Of a stretch of 64,000 nt of DNA, positions 1-11,111 are shown piece by piece. The DNA lies in assembly GCA_015657535.1 (NCBI GenBank), contig JADHZB010000743.1, positions 1 to 64,000 on the forward strand, written 5' to 3'. Source of the DNA: Nephromyces sp. MM_2019 (lineage: Eukaryota > Apicomplexa > Aconoidasida > Nephromycida). The position numbers and the translations under genes are program-made. The notes below the pieces were generated by a model. It made no database searches. It saw nothing but the letters and a program-made list of their open reading frames with translations, and was not told the origin of the DNA. The first letter of the stretch is position 1, and each line of letters begins with the position of its first letter.

Positions 1-350
1 TATATTATAAAGATGCATTTGAATTATAGAGAAGTTATGTTGATAATGTGTATATGAAAACATATTATATAATATATATAAACTTTATTTTGATTTATAT
101 ATATATACAGCACAGAATTAATAATATATATATATTAGGAAAATATATACTATTTATTTAAAAATTAGTATATAAAAGTTTTATGTTATATAAGTTATAA
201 TTCTCTGAATTTTGGGTGTAAATTATATATAAGCGTTTGAATTTGTATAATAAACTTTTGTTATCATACAAATCATTAAATTATTTATATACACATTAAA
301 TTATTTTTGCACTCAAAAGTCTAAATAGTTTTAAATAAATTTGTATTCGA
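1..350. other. AT-rich 3' flank, no gene seen
   Basis: This is TA-rich sequence downstream of the threonine synthase stop codon. I see no open frame with protein-like composition, no RNA gene and no clear repeat beyond short TA runs. Confidence 0.6.
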
Positions 351-2098
351 TTATAAAAATTTTAATAAAAATTGTTCAACTTCATTTTTGTTTGCTGAGA
401 TAGTTGTAAATTTTTCTGGTAGTTTCTTAAGTGTTTCCATTTTCAGCTAAAATTAATAATTCATTATAATGGATATGGGATGGGTGTATAATGTGTGTAT
501 AGTGTGTGTGTAGTTTGTGTAGTGAGTGTATAATATATGTATAGTGTGTGTATGGTATGTGTATAAGCTATATATAGATTGTATATATGTGTATGTAGTG
601 TATGGGTAGTGTGTATGTGTGATATGTGAACAGTAAATGATAAATGTGTATAAGTTATGTGTATAAATATGGTATTATGAGTGTGTAACGTGTATAAAGA
701 TATGAGATAATGTGTGTATAATATGTAAATAATAAGATAGGCTATAGGTTTATAATGTAGAATTTAGAGTAGAACTAAGTCTAGTTGTGTATAGAGTTGT
801 GTATCAGATGTAAAAGAGTAAAAATTCATAATTTCAAGGGTTTAAATAGACTAAAATGTGTATGTGTGTATATAATTTGATGATAAGCTATTATTCCTTA
901 CATCTTCAGGTAAATCTGATTTCCAGTCGTGTGTGTGTAAAATTTTTTCAACCGAATTTAAAAATTTACCAAAATGTGCAGTTGAGATAACAACATGCTT
1001 ATAATTAGAAAATTCAGGGTATTTCTCATCATATTTCTTCTTTGAAACATAACCAACAGCTAAACAATATTTTGGAATTACACATATATATATTTATATT
1101 ATATATATAAGGTATATACACACAAATAAATCAAAAAGATTGAAGAAGCTTGTAAACATTATAAATAAATACAAATACATGGTCATATTTACAAATTAAT
1201 AATTTTTTCACAGCTGTAGATATAAAGATTCATACATACATGTAAGGTTTGTGTGTGTGTGTCTAATAAGGATTACCTGTGTGTGGGTCAATTACTAAGC
1301 CATACTTTTCATAAACTTCACCAATACCCTCAAGTGTTTCATCTTCAGAGGCCGAGAAAGCAAAAAATTCTAAAGAGCCAATAAATCAATAAATGCATAT
1401 ATATATATATATTGAATTTTTAAGTGCATATAGCTCCACATATATATAAAGTTTGTTAGTATATATCTCCATATATACACATATATATATATATATGTAT
1501 ATATCATATATTTCCATGTATATAAACACACATATATCTAAATAGCATATAAATCCATATACACACACACACACATCTGTTTGAGAGATATCTATATATA
1601 TATATATATATATATATAGTGACCTTGTTGACATTTTTCAAGTGCTTTTCTTTCAACATTGAAATTTCCATGTTTTGATAAAGTAGTAAATTTTGTGTGT
1701 GTATCTTGTGTATTATAGTCAAGAATTTCGAATATAAATCGTTCAAAATTTGATGATATTTGTATATCCATAGCAGGGCTCATAGTTGGTATAACTGTGC
1801 TCTAAGGTGTAAAAATAAATTGAAATGTGTGTGTATACATATATATATATATGTATTGTTTAATTTGATTTGATAGGGAAAATGTATGTAGTAACATAAA
1901 TATATACAGAGATAAAGATGGAGACCTTTCTTGGCTTTCTAATAACTCGAAATTATGTACCCTCATTATGTGCTTAGTTATATATATATATATATATATA
2001 ACTGTCCGTGTATTCTCATTACATATCTTTATTTGTTTTTTGTATGTATGATTATATTTATATATATGTATGTGTGTGTATATAAAAATAAGCTCATA

Positions 2099-2130
<32 letters not shown>

Positions 2131-4525
2131 CGGTGATTCCAAACACTTTAAATGTATTAGTAGTTGTTTAAGTGTGTAGTTCAAACCGATTGGTATGTTC
2201 CAGAATTGTTAAATCGTGTTAAAATGTCGTTAGAATTGCTTGCAATGATTAAATGGCGTAAGGGGGCGTTCATTTTCCTCGCATAATACCCCGAAAGAAT
2301 ATTTCCAAAATTACCCGTAGGTACAGTTACATCAATTTTCTCCTATAAGTAATGTGTATAGTGTGTGTGTATATATGACTATACGTATATATAGATATAA
2401 AGAGTGTATGAATAAGCATCTGTTAATGTGTGGGTGTTTATGTGAGTGTTTGTGTGAGTACTTGGTTGGACGCATGTATTTGTGCATATGTTTATTTGTA
2501 GTTTTATGTATATGGTTGTATGTACCTAAATGTATGTAGATCGATGGTTAGTATTAATTTATTTACTTACACGAATAAATTGGCTAATTAAAATAAGACA
2601 GGTTAATAAATTGGAATATATAATGTATATATAAGCATTGTAAGACTTACATCTTCATTACTGGTAAGCTTGAGTGAAGTGTACCAAAAGTATGTCATTT
2701 GTGCCAAAATACGTGCAAAATTGATTGAATTAACAGCTACCAGATGGTGTGTGTCTTTGAGATTAGATTTTAGTATACTTTTAACTATATCTTGACAATC
2801 ATCATATGTACCTACATGCATATAATAAAATGATTAAATGTCTTGTAAAAGTATTTTTAAGTGTGTTAGAAATGACTGAGTATTCGAACTTCAAGATTTG
2901 ATGATTAATTATTAACATTCACAAGAATGATATATTATATGTAAAAGCTCAGCTCTATATATTTATTAAATATAATATAAAATAGATATGTCTCAAAAAT
3001 TATGTATAATTGCGGGTATTGAAACAGGGGGACATAAATCTGTAAAAATTTATGAGCCATCGTGTATCTGTGTGTGCAATTAGTGATATTTATACTGTAT
3101 ATATGTATATATATATACCTTCAATTTTTACACATTTAATATTCTCATCAGTGCTAGTTGTCATTTGTAATTCTTGAATTAAAGAGGTTCGATCCTTTGG
3201 AAACAATATTGTGCATGTTATATTCCTTTTACCTTTGACACCTAATATATATATATATATATGTAGTGAGAAAGACTATATATATGTATATATAGTGTGT
3301 TTATTTATATAAAATGCTTATAGATATTTATCATAAATGTTTAAATACTATATTTAAGCTTAACATCTGTATAACTTAAATAAATATATAGTCCATTTAC
3401 TCATACAAATTTGCTAAATGTAAATACTTAAATACACTATATGTACAATTGAAAGATTGTGTTATGACAGACCTGCTATAGCTGCACTTCCAGTATCACC
3501 TGAAGTTGATCCTACAATATTTATTTTGTGACAGTAACCTTTTTCAATCATGTATTCAAATAGAGCTCCTGTAAGGTTCAAATAATTTGAATAACAATAT
3601 ATAACTATGTGAATTCGTATAAAAATATAATAATAGTAGGTGAAATTAGTACTAGGTCATATGTAAATTTTCATAAAAGCACTTAATAGCATTAGGAAGA
3701 AAATGTATGAAATTTAATAACCTAAAAATTGCAGTGCAACATCCTTGAAGGAGTAAGTTGGCCCATGATATAAATTAAGGAAATAATTATCATTTCCGAA
3801 AGGTTTAATTTCAACAACTTCATCCGTTTTGAAATCAGAAAAGCTCTCCGCAATAATTTTAGATAAATCATCGCTAGGTATATCATCAATGAACAATTTC
3901 ATAATCTCCAAAGATAAACTTTTGTAGTCTAACTTCCTACAATTTAAATAACATTCATATATATACATATATATGTACTCATAAAAATATAGATGTGCGC
4001 ACTCACATAGGGATGTATATTCATATATGTATACATAAACACATATGGATATATATAAGCACAATTATATAGATATGCGCATATAAATACAAACTTAAGC
4101 AAACATAAACAATCACACACGCTCAGACTAATGTATGAATTTAGGTGTATAGGAAAATAATCGATTGGTTGCTCAAAGACCTATATCTATATATGTATAT
4201 ACAAAGACATACTTACATAAATATATAGTTATGTAGGCCATAAATTTATTCAACTAAACAAGGAGATTCTAAAAACCATAGTTAAGTGTATAGATTATAC
4301 ATTGGAGATTGCCTTCGTTAAGGCATGAGGTGAATGTATAGTAGCTTAACATTTTTAGACAAGAGATTGTATTTGTAAAGCATACCTCCAAGCTTCCTGT
4401 GTTTGCTTTGAGATATAAGGTAACTTCTCAGGTACCCACAATCCGCCATTCTCAGCCATGCCATTTAACACAACTTGGGTAAAAGTTAAGTAATTTGATT
4501 CTCCACGAGTACCTCTAAATTTCAT
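351..4525 (-). CDS. Threonine synthase, 10 exons
   Basis: PLP-dependent enzyme converting O-phosphohomoserine to threonine. Exons on the minus strand: 4525-4386, 3936-3722, 3568-3473, 3241-3119, 2811-2651, 2342-2187, 1801-1624, 1369-1277, 1059-902, 446-351; every intron is GT-AG and all phases close, giving 471 residues, normal for the family. The N-terminus MKFRGTRGESNYLTFTQV is typical. The PLP lysine lies in HGPTYSFKDVALQFLG (about K111). Also visible are the phosphate-binding loop GSTSGDTGSAA (about residue 135), VPTGNFGN in exon 6 and DPHTAVG across exons 8 and 9. No targeting leader precedes the first methionine, so a cytosolic enzyme is inferred. Introns are 124-609 nt and full of TA and CA/GT runs. 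It is transcribed away from the HNH gene. The family call is very secure. Confidence 0.95.
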
Positions 4526-5087
4526 TGTTGAAAATTTATAGAATCAAGTTTATGCGGGAATGTGTATGGGAATAATCTATTGCTTAATGCTTTTAATAGT
4601 ATACTCAAACATATAGTTTTAAATTAACGATTCAGGTATACATAAATTTAAAGTGATAATGACTAGTATCCAATTTATTCCTCTAGAAATAATAAGTAGT
4701 TTGAAAAGTTTAGAATTTATTAATATAATGTCAAAATTATGATTCAGATAATTTATAAAATAACAGCGATTTGTTTAGAAATAAGCGGTATCTATGTTAC
4801 ACTAGCCCATACCATATAAATATATAAATATTTGGGTAGACGGTTATTTCTATGGATATCATCATCTTCTTTTACATCATTTTGTATCTTATTCAATCTA
4901 TATCTTAATTCGCCTAAAACACCATGTATATATTGTCCTTATTATACCCAAAATAAAATTATGGAAATTGATCATATAAATCAATTCAAACATCATTACC
5001 ATGAATTTCTCAAGCTATAGGAAGAAAAAAATTGAAAATTAAAAAGCGGTATGTGCATCTGCTAAAGGACCAATAATTGTGTTCAGT
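4526..5087. promoter_or_regulatory. Divergent intergenic region, threonine synthase / HNH gene
   Basis: 562 nt separate two divergent start codons and should contain both promoters. The sequence is AT-rich and I recognise no specific motif. A 62-codon open frame at 4832-5020 on the plus strand is not protein-like enough to call. Confidence 0.4.
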
Positions 5088-6701
5088 ATGAATTTTAAAG
5101 ATTTAAGGATTTTTAATAATTTCAACAACCTTTTTTCCCTTTCATATCATTTTTATCAAACATCTACAACAACATCAATATTGAGAAAGTCAGAAATTTT
5201 CGAACGCGTTCCAAATTTCGATGGGAAAGATAAAAAAAACTATCAAGTATCCACTCTTGGACGTCTAATGAATGACAAAGGAAAAATATTGAATGGTCAC
5301 AAGGCTCGAAACGGATATTGTTATGTGTGTATTAACCGTAAACAATATTCTATACATCGACTCGTAGCAGAAACATTTCTTTTCCGTTCCAAGCTAGAAT
5401 TATTGAATAAAAATATTGATAAATTAAGTTACCAGGCGAACCCAACAGCATCGACATTTACATTAGCTAACCAAAAATCAACAGAGCAAGATCGTACGAC
5501 TCAAGTTATTTTTAAAAGCTCTGGGAATGTTGCACACACTACAGCAACATCATCAAACAATGCTGGATTGGCTAACCAGTCCTCTGGAAATAAAATGTTA
5601 GCTCCTATAACAACTGTGGACAGTATCGGAATCACCAAGGCCATGGTAAGAAATATCGAATCTATTTCCTTAATAAACAGCCCGGTTTCTAAAAACTTAT
5701 CAAAAGAGACCCACAAGAACTCAGGAAACTCTGGAAAATCTGACAATTCAATAAAATCTATTGAAAGACTTACAGGCTCAGCAGATTGTAATAAAATCAA
5801 TGAGGAAGTCCCATTGGATAGTACCACAATTCCTATTGCCACAAGAAGCATTGGAATAATTCCCAAGGCATCAGAAAACTCTTTATCAACTTCTACAAGC
5901 ATTGACAACAGTCATCTAGTTTATAGTTCAGAGACACTAGGAAACAATATTTATAAAAACCAGAATTCATCTATATTACAGGTAGACCATATTAATGGTA
6001 TTCGCTCAGATAATCGACTTGTAAATCTACAATGGCTAACTATCAAGGATCATGCAAAAAAGACGGCAGCATCACGCAAGGCCAAACGTGATGAAGATTT
6101 CATTTCCGCGAAAGCGCGACCTTATTTACTAATCCATAGGTCTACATCTATGCCCATATTTTTCAATAAGTTTTATGATTTACTAAAATTTTTAGGTATA
6201 CAATTATCCCCAATGATTTCCAAAAGCCTAAGACGGTACCTTGCTATACAGAAAGAATGGAAATTACTAAAAATAGGTGATTCTAAGTTGCCTGGTGAGC
6301 GATTCAAGCCCATTATTCATACCCGATTATCAAACAATCCAAATACAACTAGAATTAATTCATCATCAAGAGAGAAACATTCAAATTATTTTATTTCAAA
6401 TCTGGGGCGTATCCGTTTTCCTAATGGACGAATCACTACAGGTGTAGCTTCAATTGACGGTTATAGAAGTGTTGGTATTAAAGGTAAAAACTATCTAGTT
6501 CATCGTCTTGTTGCATTAAATTGGCATTCATTACAAGCTAAAAAATACAATTACAATGATACCTTACAAGTAGATCATATCGATGGTGTGAGGCATAATA
6601 ATTGGGCTGATAATTTACAATGGCTAGATATCCAATCTCATGCACGTAAAACTGCCCAACAGAGACAGTGTAGGAAGAAGTCGGATGCTTTAATAAATTA
6701 A
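5088..6701 (+). CDS. Tandem NUMOD4/HNH homing-endonuclease-like protein
   Basis: Intronless frame of 537 residues from ATG 5088; an in-frame GTG at 5079 is a less likely start. It has two NUMOD4-plus-HNH modules. Module 1 starts near residue 38 (EIFERVPNF, then YQVSTLGRLMNDKGKIL), followed by an HNH first half (YSIHRLVAETFL). A Ser/Thr/Asn-rich insert of about 190 residues (roughly 105-295) separates it from its second half, VDHINGIRSDNRLVNLQW. Module 2 (about 435-530) is compact: YFISNLGRI, YLVHRLVALNW, then VDHIDGVRHNNWADNLQW. The catalytic H..DH..N pattern is kept in both. Homologues are DNA nicking or cutting enzymes, usually of phage or mobile introns; here the gene is free-standing between nuclear genes, so self-homing, domestication as a DNA-binding protein or a lateral gain are all possible. 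No intron in a neighbourhood of multi-intron genes supports a late arrival. Confidence 0.85.
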   Translation: MNFKDLRIFNNFNNLFSLSYHFYQTSTTTSILRKSEIFERVPNFDGKDKKNYQVSTLGRLMNDKGKILNGHKARNGYCYVCINRKQYSIHRLVAETFLFRSKLELLNKNIDKLSYQANPTASTFTLANQKSTEQDRTTQVIFKSSGNVAHTTATSSNNAGLANQSSGNKMLAPITTVDSIGITKAMVRNIESISLINSPVSKNLSKETHKNSGNSGKSDNSIKSIERLTGSADCNKINEEVPLDSTTIPIATRSIGIIPKASENSLSTSTSIDNSHLVYSSETLGNNIYKNQNSSILQVDHINGIRSDNRLVNLQWLTIKDHAKKTAASRKAKRDEDFISAKARPYLLIHRSTSMPIFFNKFYDLLKFLGIQLSPMISKSLRRYLAIQKEWKLLKIGDSKLPGERFKPIIHTRLSNNPNTTRINSSSREKHSNYFISNLGRIRFPNGRITTGVASIDGYRSVGIKGKNYLVHRLVALNWHSLQAKKYNYNDTLQVDHIDGVRHNNWADNLQWLDIQSHARKTAQQRQCRKKSDALIN

Positions 6702-7154
6702 GTAATTATTATTTTTTAGAAGAAATGCTATTTCAGATACTAAATTAAAGAATATAAAAATTGAATAATACAATGAAAAATATATCATGATTAATCAATC
6801 AAGATATCTCAACTGATGAATAGAAATTACAAAAGTCATTTTTTGTTCTTAATTTTAATAACACCCTCACAAAAAATTAATAACTATAAATTAAATGTAT
6901 AAAGTGTGAATTAATATGATTGATTGAAGATAGAATCCTTTATTACAAGAATTTTTGTGGTTTTCATTTTAATTTGAAGATTAAATGAAATCCAAAAGAC
7001 AATCTTGATGTGTAAGTGAGTTATAAGATAATGCACATTTTATTAAGATCACTTATTATTAGTTGAATTACTTTATAATCCATCCGATTTGAATCACTGG
7101 ACTCAAAAGAAAAATGATTCGGTATTTACATAAAAGAGTGAATTATTTCCAAAA
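6702..7154. other. Convergent 3' intergenic region
   Basis: 453 nt of AT-rich sequence between the HNH stop and the kinase stop. It should hold both polyadenylation regions. No gene or clear repeat seen. Confidence 0.55.
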
Positions 7155-9557
7155 TTAAGTGATATTGTTAGGTGTGTCGTGAGGCCTTGGTGTTAGGAAA
7201 GCTCCTCTTTGATCATTAAAACCATAATGACTTATATGTGAGCTTGAGTTACCATCAGTCATTTGTCCTCCCCTTGGTTGTTCAAGGAATGTTGTATCAT
7301 TAAGTCGATCTTGATTATATTTTGCGATAAATGGATGCTGTAAAAAATAATGTGTGTAATGTGAATTCATTATAGGATGTAATAAAAATTGATTAATGAA
7401 GTATACCATTAAAATGTTTTCAGCAGTTGGTCTATTTTCGGGGTTTTTATCTAAGCATGTTTCAAGAAAATCTTTGAATTCATTACTTAATTTGGATATA
7501 TCTAGATATCTTTGTTCTTGACCCTATTAATGGTGGAATGTATAAGTATCTATTAATCAATAGATCTAATTTATTTGCGATTTATCTTAAGAATTACCAC
7601 TTTACTCCAATGATAAGTTTGTATCCTTTTCATAACAACCTGTTTTGCAGTTTCATCATCTGCAAATTCATTTCCAACTGTACTGCCAAATGGTGGACGA
7701 TTGAACTGAAATAAGATCAAATCATATGTAAAATAGTATTCTTTATCTTAAATCATTTCTAGCTAAGATTTACCATAAGTTCGTATGCCAACACACCAAT
7801 AGTCCAAATATCAGTTTTTTGATTAAATTCTCCAAAAAGATTAGAACTACCGGTAGAGCGTGCACATTGCTCCGAAGACCAGTAGTCTAGGATTTTAGGT
7901 TAAATAAAATTCTTAATGGTTTCATACACATTTCAATTTTATTAAGTAAAATTCTTACCATGTGTACCACGATTTATATGCAATCCTTTGCGATGTTGTT
8001 TTGAACCTATATGAGCTGATAGCCCAAAATCAGCAAGTTTACACTGTAGATTGTGATTTATTAATACATTTTCCTGAAAAAAGAAAAAGGAAATATCCGA
8101 TAATCTGAAATCAAATCAAACTATTTATCAATGGATGTGATTAGTAGGATTTATATATATATGCATACTACTGACAGGTTTTAAATCAAGGTGCGCTATC
8201 CTTTTATCATGACATGTCCGAATTGCCCATGTAATTTCGAATAGCATCCTACAATAATTTTTTAGATGTATAAAATAATATTTCTAAATTAATTAACTCA
8301 AATCTTAAATTGTTATTTTATAAAATAAAATGCAAATGTTAGCAAATATGTTGGTTATCACAAATGTGTCGGTATTCCACATGTAGGTAAAACAGATATA
8401 AATAAAGTTATAATTCATACAGGTATAATTTAAAATAGATGTAACCATTAAAGCCTTAAAAGATGTAGAAATAGTTAATATTGATATAATAATACAGGTA
8501 TAGGGAATTTAGGAATTTAGTTCTTACCTTGAAATTGTAAGTTCATCAAAGGGGCCATATTTTTCCAAATAGCGAAAAAGATCACCATAATAACAATATT
8601 CCATAACAAGAAAAACTGAACTTGGTGTATCAAACCATGTGTATACACTAGAGGGAAAAAATGTATATAAATTATATATATATAAGATATAAGATATAAT
8701 TCTAAATTACAAATAAAACAAACCAAGTTATATGAGGGTGTTTCAGATGGGCTTGTAATTCTACCTCTTTTTTTAACAATGCTTCTTGGTTCCCTCTAAA
8801 TATTTTATAGAAAATTAGGTATAGTAAAATATTTTCTCCTAAGGTTTGTATTGTCGAAAATTTTTAGATCATTATCAAAATGTTACGATATGTTCTTATA
8901 GAATGAATGTCTCTAAGTTAATTTACTATACATATGAGGTAAGAAATTTAATTAATCAAATTCACTTGATAAAGTGAGTCCAGATATATTTAGTAATAAA
9001 AGCTAATAATGAAATAAATGAATATCTTAACACAAGTCATACCGGATAAGGTGCGCTTTGGCAATACATTTGAGTACACATATGTAACCCGTTCTTCTTT
9101 CACGTGCAAGAAATACAGTGCCATGAGCACCATCTCCCTATATTCATAAATTAGGGTGCAAGTCAAATTTCATAGTCCTAAATACACACTATAAAATAGT
9201 GGAAATTACTTACAATATATCCACCTATATCAAAATCTTTCAGTGTCCACTGGTAGGCATGCATTGAATTCTTTAGTGCAACGTCTTTACTGGAAGCCAG
9301 CATAGGTGTTTCCGCTATAAACTAAAAGAGTTTATTTATATATGTATAATATATTCAACAGTATTCAATGATCTTGTTTTTATCTTTATAAATAAATCAT
9401 ATTTACTCACTGGTTGGTTTGCATCATGCTTACATTGACCCTGACAATGTGTGTGTGAGTGGATGTTGGGTTCGATATTAAGAAATGAGTTATTGAATGA
9501 GATGTTGTTCATGCTAGCCTCCTCTTGGTTGCCCTCATAAGTAGTAAACGGTTGCAT
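7155..9557 (-). CDS. Aurora-like Ser/Thr protein kinase, 11 exons
   Basis: Exons: 9557-9411, 9321-9214, 9137-9043, 8795-8724, 8647-8528, 8248-8176, 8073-7959, 7886-7774, 7705-7598, 7523-7407, 7337-7155; 416 residues, all phases close. A His/Asn-rich N-terminal tail of about 70 residues precedes the catalytic domain. Aurora likeness rests on the entry YQWTLKDFDIGGYIGDGAHG with TVFLARE, then VLKCIAKAHL, a long helix C and the spacing to the hinge (VMEYCYYGDLFRYL). The catalytic loop is HLDLKPENVL, the magnesium motif DFG is intact, and GTHDY with SSEQ replaces GTLDY and PPE. Odd points: the HRD arginine is Leu, and the activation loop has no threonine where Aurora carries its activating site. 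Mitotic or division roles are known for the family; the regulatory mode here would differ. Subfamily could also be another AGC/CAMK-like group. Confidence 0.85.
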
Positions 9558-11111
9558 TTTATGTACACCTCAACTTTCCTATAAAATATTGTAGATGGGA
9601 TTTTCCCCAGAATTTCGCTATGCTCGTCTTCTCAGTTGGAGATATATAAATGTCTATTATTAAGTAACGACGAAAGATTACTAAAGTATGTGTGTATATA
9701 TGCGTGTGTATAAATTTACATCAAAATCATATGTTATGTTAACTTTTTATGTGTGCTGGTAGATCTATAAGTGTTGATGTATATATATAAATATATATGT
9801 ATATATATATATATATACAACCTCAAAAATATATGTAATAGTAATATGTTTATATATGTTTGTGTCTGTGTGTGTATAGATATATATATAAATGGGTGGG
9901 TGTGGAATTATATATCAAAAAACATGTAAGATGAATGTGCAACTATGCTTATAAAAATATGTAATCATGTATAAAGTTTATAATCTTATATGTATTTTAT
10001 AAACATACTTCAAAATATCTGTAAAATTAAAATGTGTGTGTTTATAGTTTGATGTGAAGTGGAGAGACATCAATTATTGTTTTCCATAAATTTTTTAGAA
10101 ACACTTTTTACACTATTTGATAATTAATTCATTTTTATACCATGAGGATGTGTGTCATTTTGAATTTTGGGATTATTTCAGTAAATATTTCTATCTAGAC
10201 ATTCCATGTGTAATTTACGCAATTTTAATTATAAATAACCCATTTGACATAAGCATTTAAGATATGAGAATAATGTGTAGGTTAGAAATATGTCGAATAA
10301 GAAATAGTAACAAAGTTAAAATAAATTTGAGCACAATTTTTCAGTGAAATAAAAGTCATTCCTTAAGCTCTTTTTTTAATTTTTAAACTCTAATTTAATT
10401 TTTGCTTGTGTTTTCAATGCTTATTTTAGATATACATATACTACACACACGCATAGACACATATCTATGTACACATTTACATAAAAATGGTGCATTTAAC
10501 TAAAAATACAATGATGCACACACACATTCAAACTTATATCTGCACATTTATATTTGTAAGTTCGATAATATATATATATATATATATTGTGAAGATAGGT
10601 ACCTATAAATTAAGTATGTGTGTATTGCAAATTCGTTGATTACAAAATTTGGGTATATATTTTTGAGATATTTAATTTACACTTAAATACATTAGGTCAA
10701 TATAGATTATTAAATAAATGTGTGCATATTATAGGGAAAAATAAAAACGAATCTGATATTCACACATAATATGTATATGTAATATTATATATTATTAAAT
10801 TTATAAGCACACACAAACATTCTCGAGCATATTTTTTTACAATTTTTTATACATTAATATTTGTTTATATGTATACAAATTTCTCTGTTTCTTTATATAT
10901 TTTTATCCATCTCTGTAAATAGTTACGTCTAATTAGTATGTATATATATATATAAATATAGCTTTATATAAATTAAAATGAGCTGGTTAGAGTTGGTAGA
11001 TATACAAACAGAGTTAAAAAATACTAATAAATTTATACAAACACGTATATATATATATAGATAGATATATATATATATAATCACAAAAATTTTTTTAGAT
11101 TTATAAAAAAG
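9558..11111. other. Microsatellite-rich intergenic region
   Basis: 1.55 kb between the kinase start and the TRAPPC8 stop, both on the minus strand. It contains many TA tracts (for example near 9790-9820, 10567-10590 and 11046-11080) and GT or CA stretches. The kinase promoter should lie near 9560-9800. I see no gene. Confidence 0.55.

Noticed and set aside
1386..2179. Several Tyr-Ile-rich small open frames
   Set aside because: They translate TA and CA/GT repeats in threonine synthase introns.
4832..5020. 62-codon plus-strand frame upstream of the HNH gene
   Set aside because: Low-information composition, no recognisable motif, and it overlaps the expected promoter region.
5501..5908. 135-codon open frame on the minus strand
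   Set aside because: It is the antisense shadow of the Ser/Thr-rich insert of the HNH gene.
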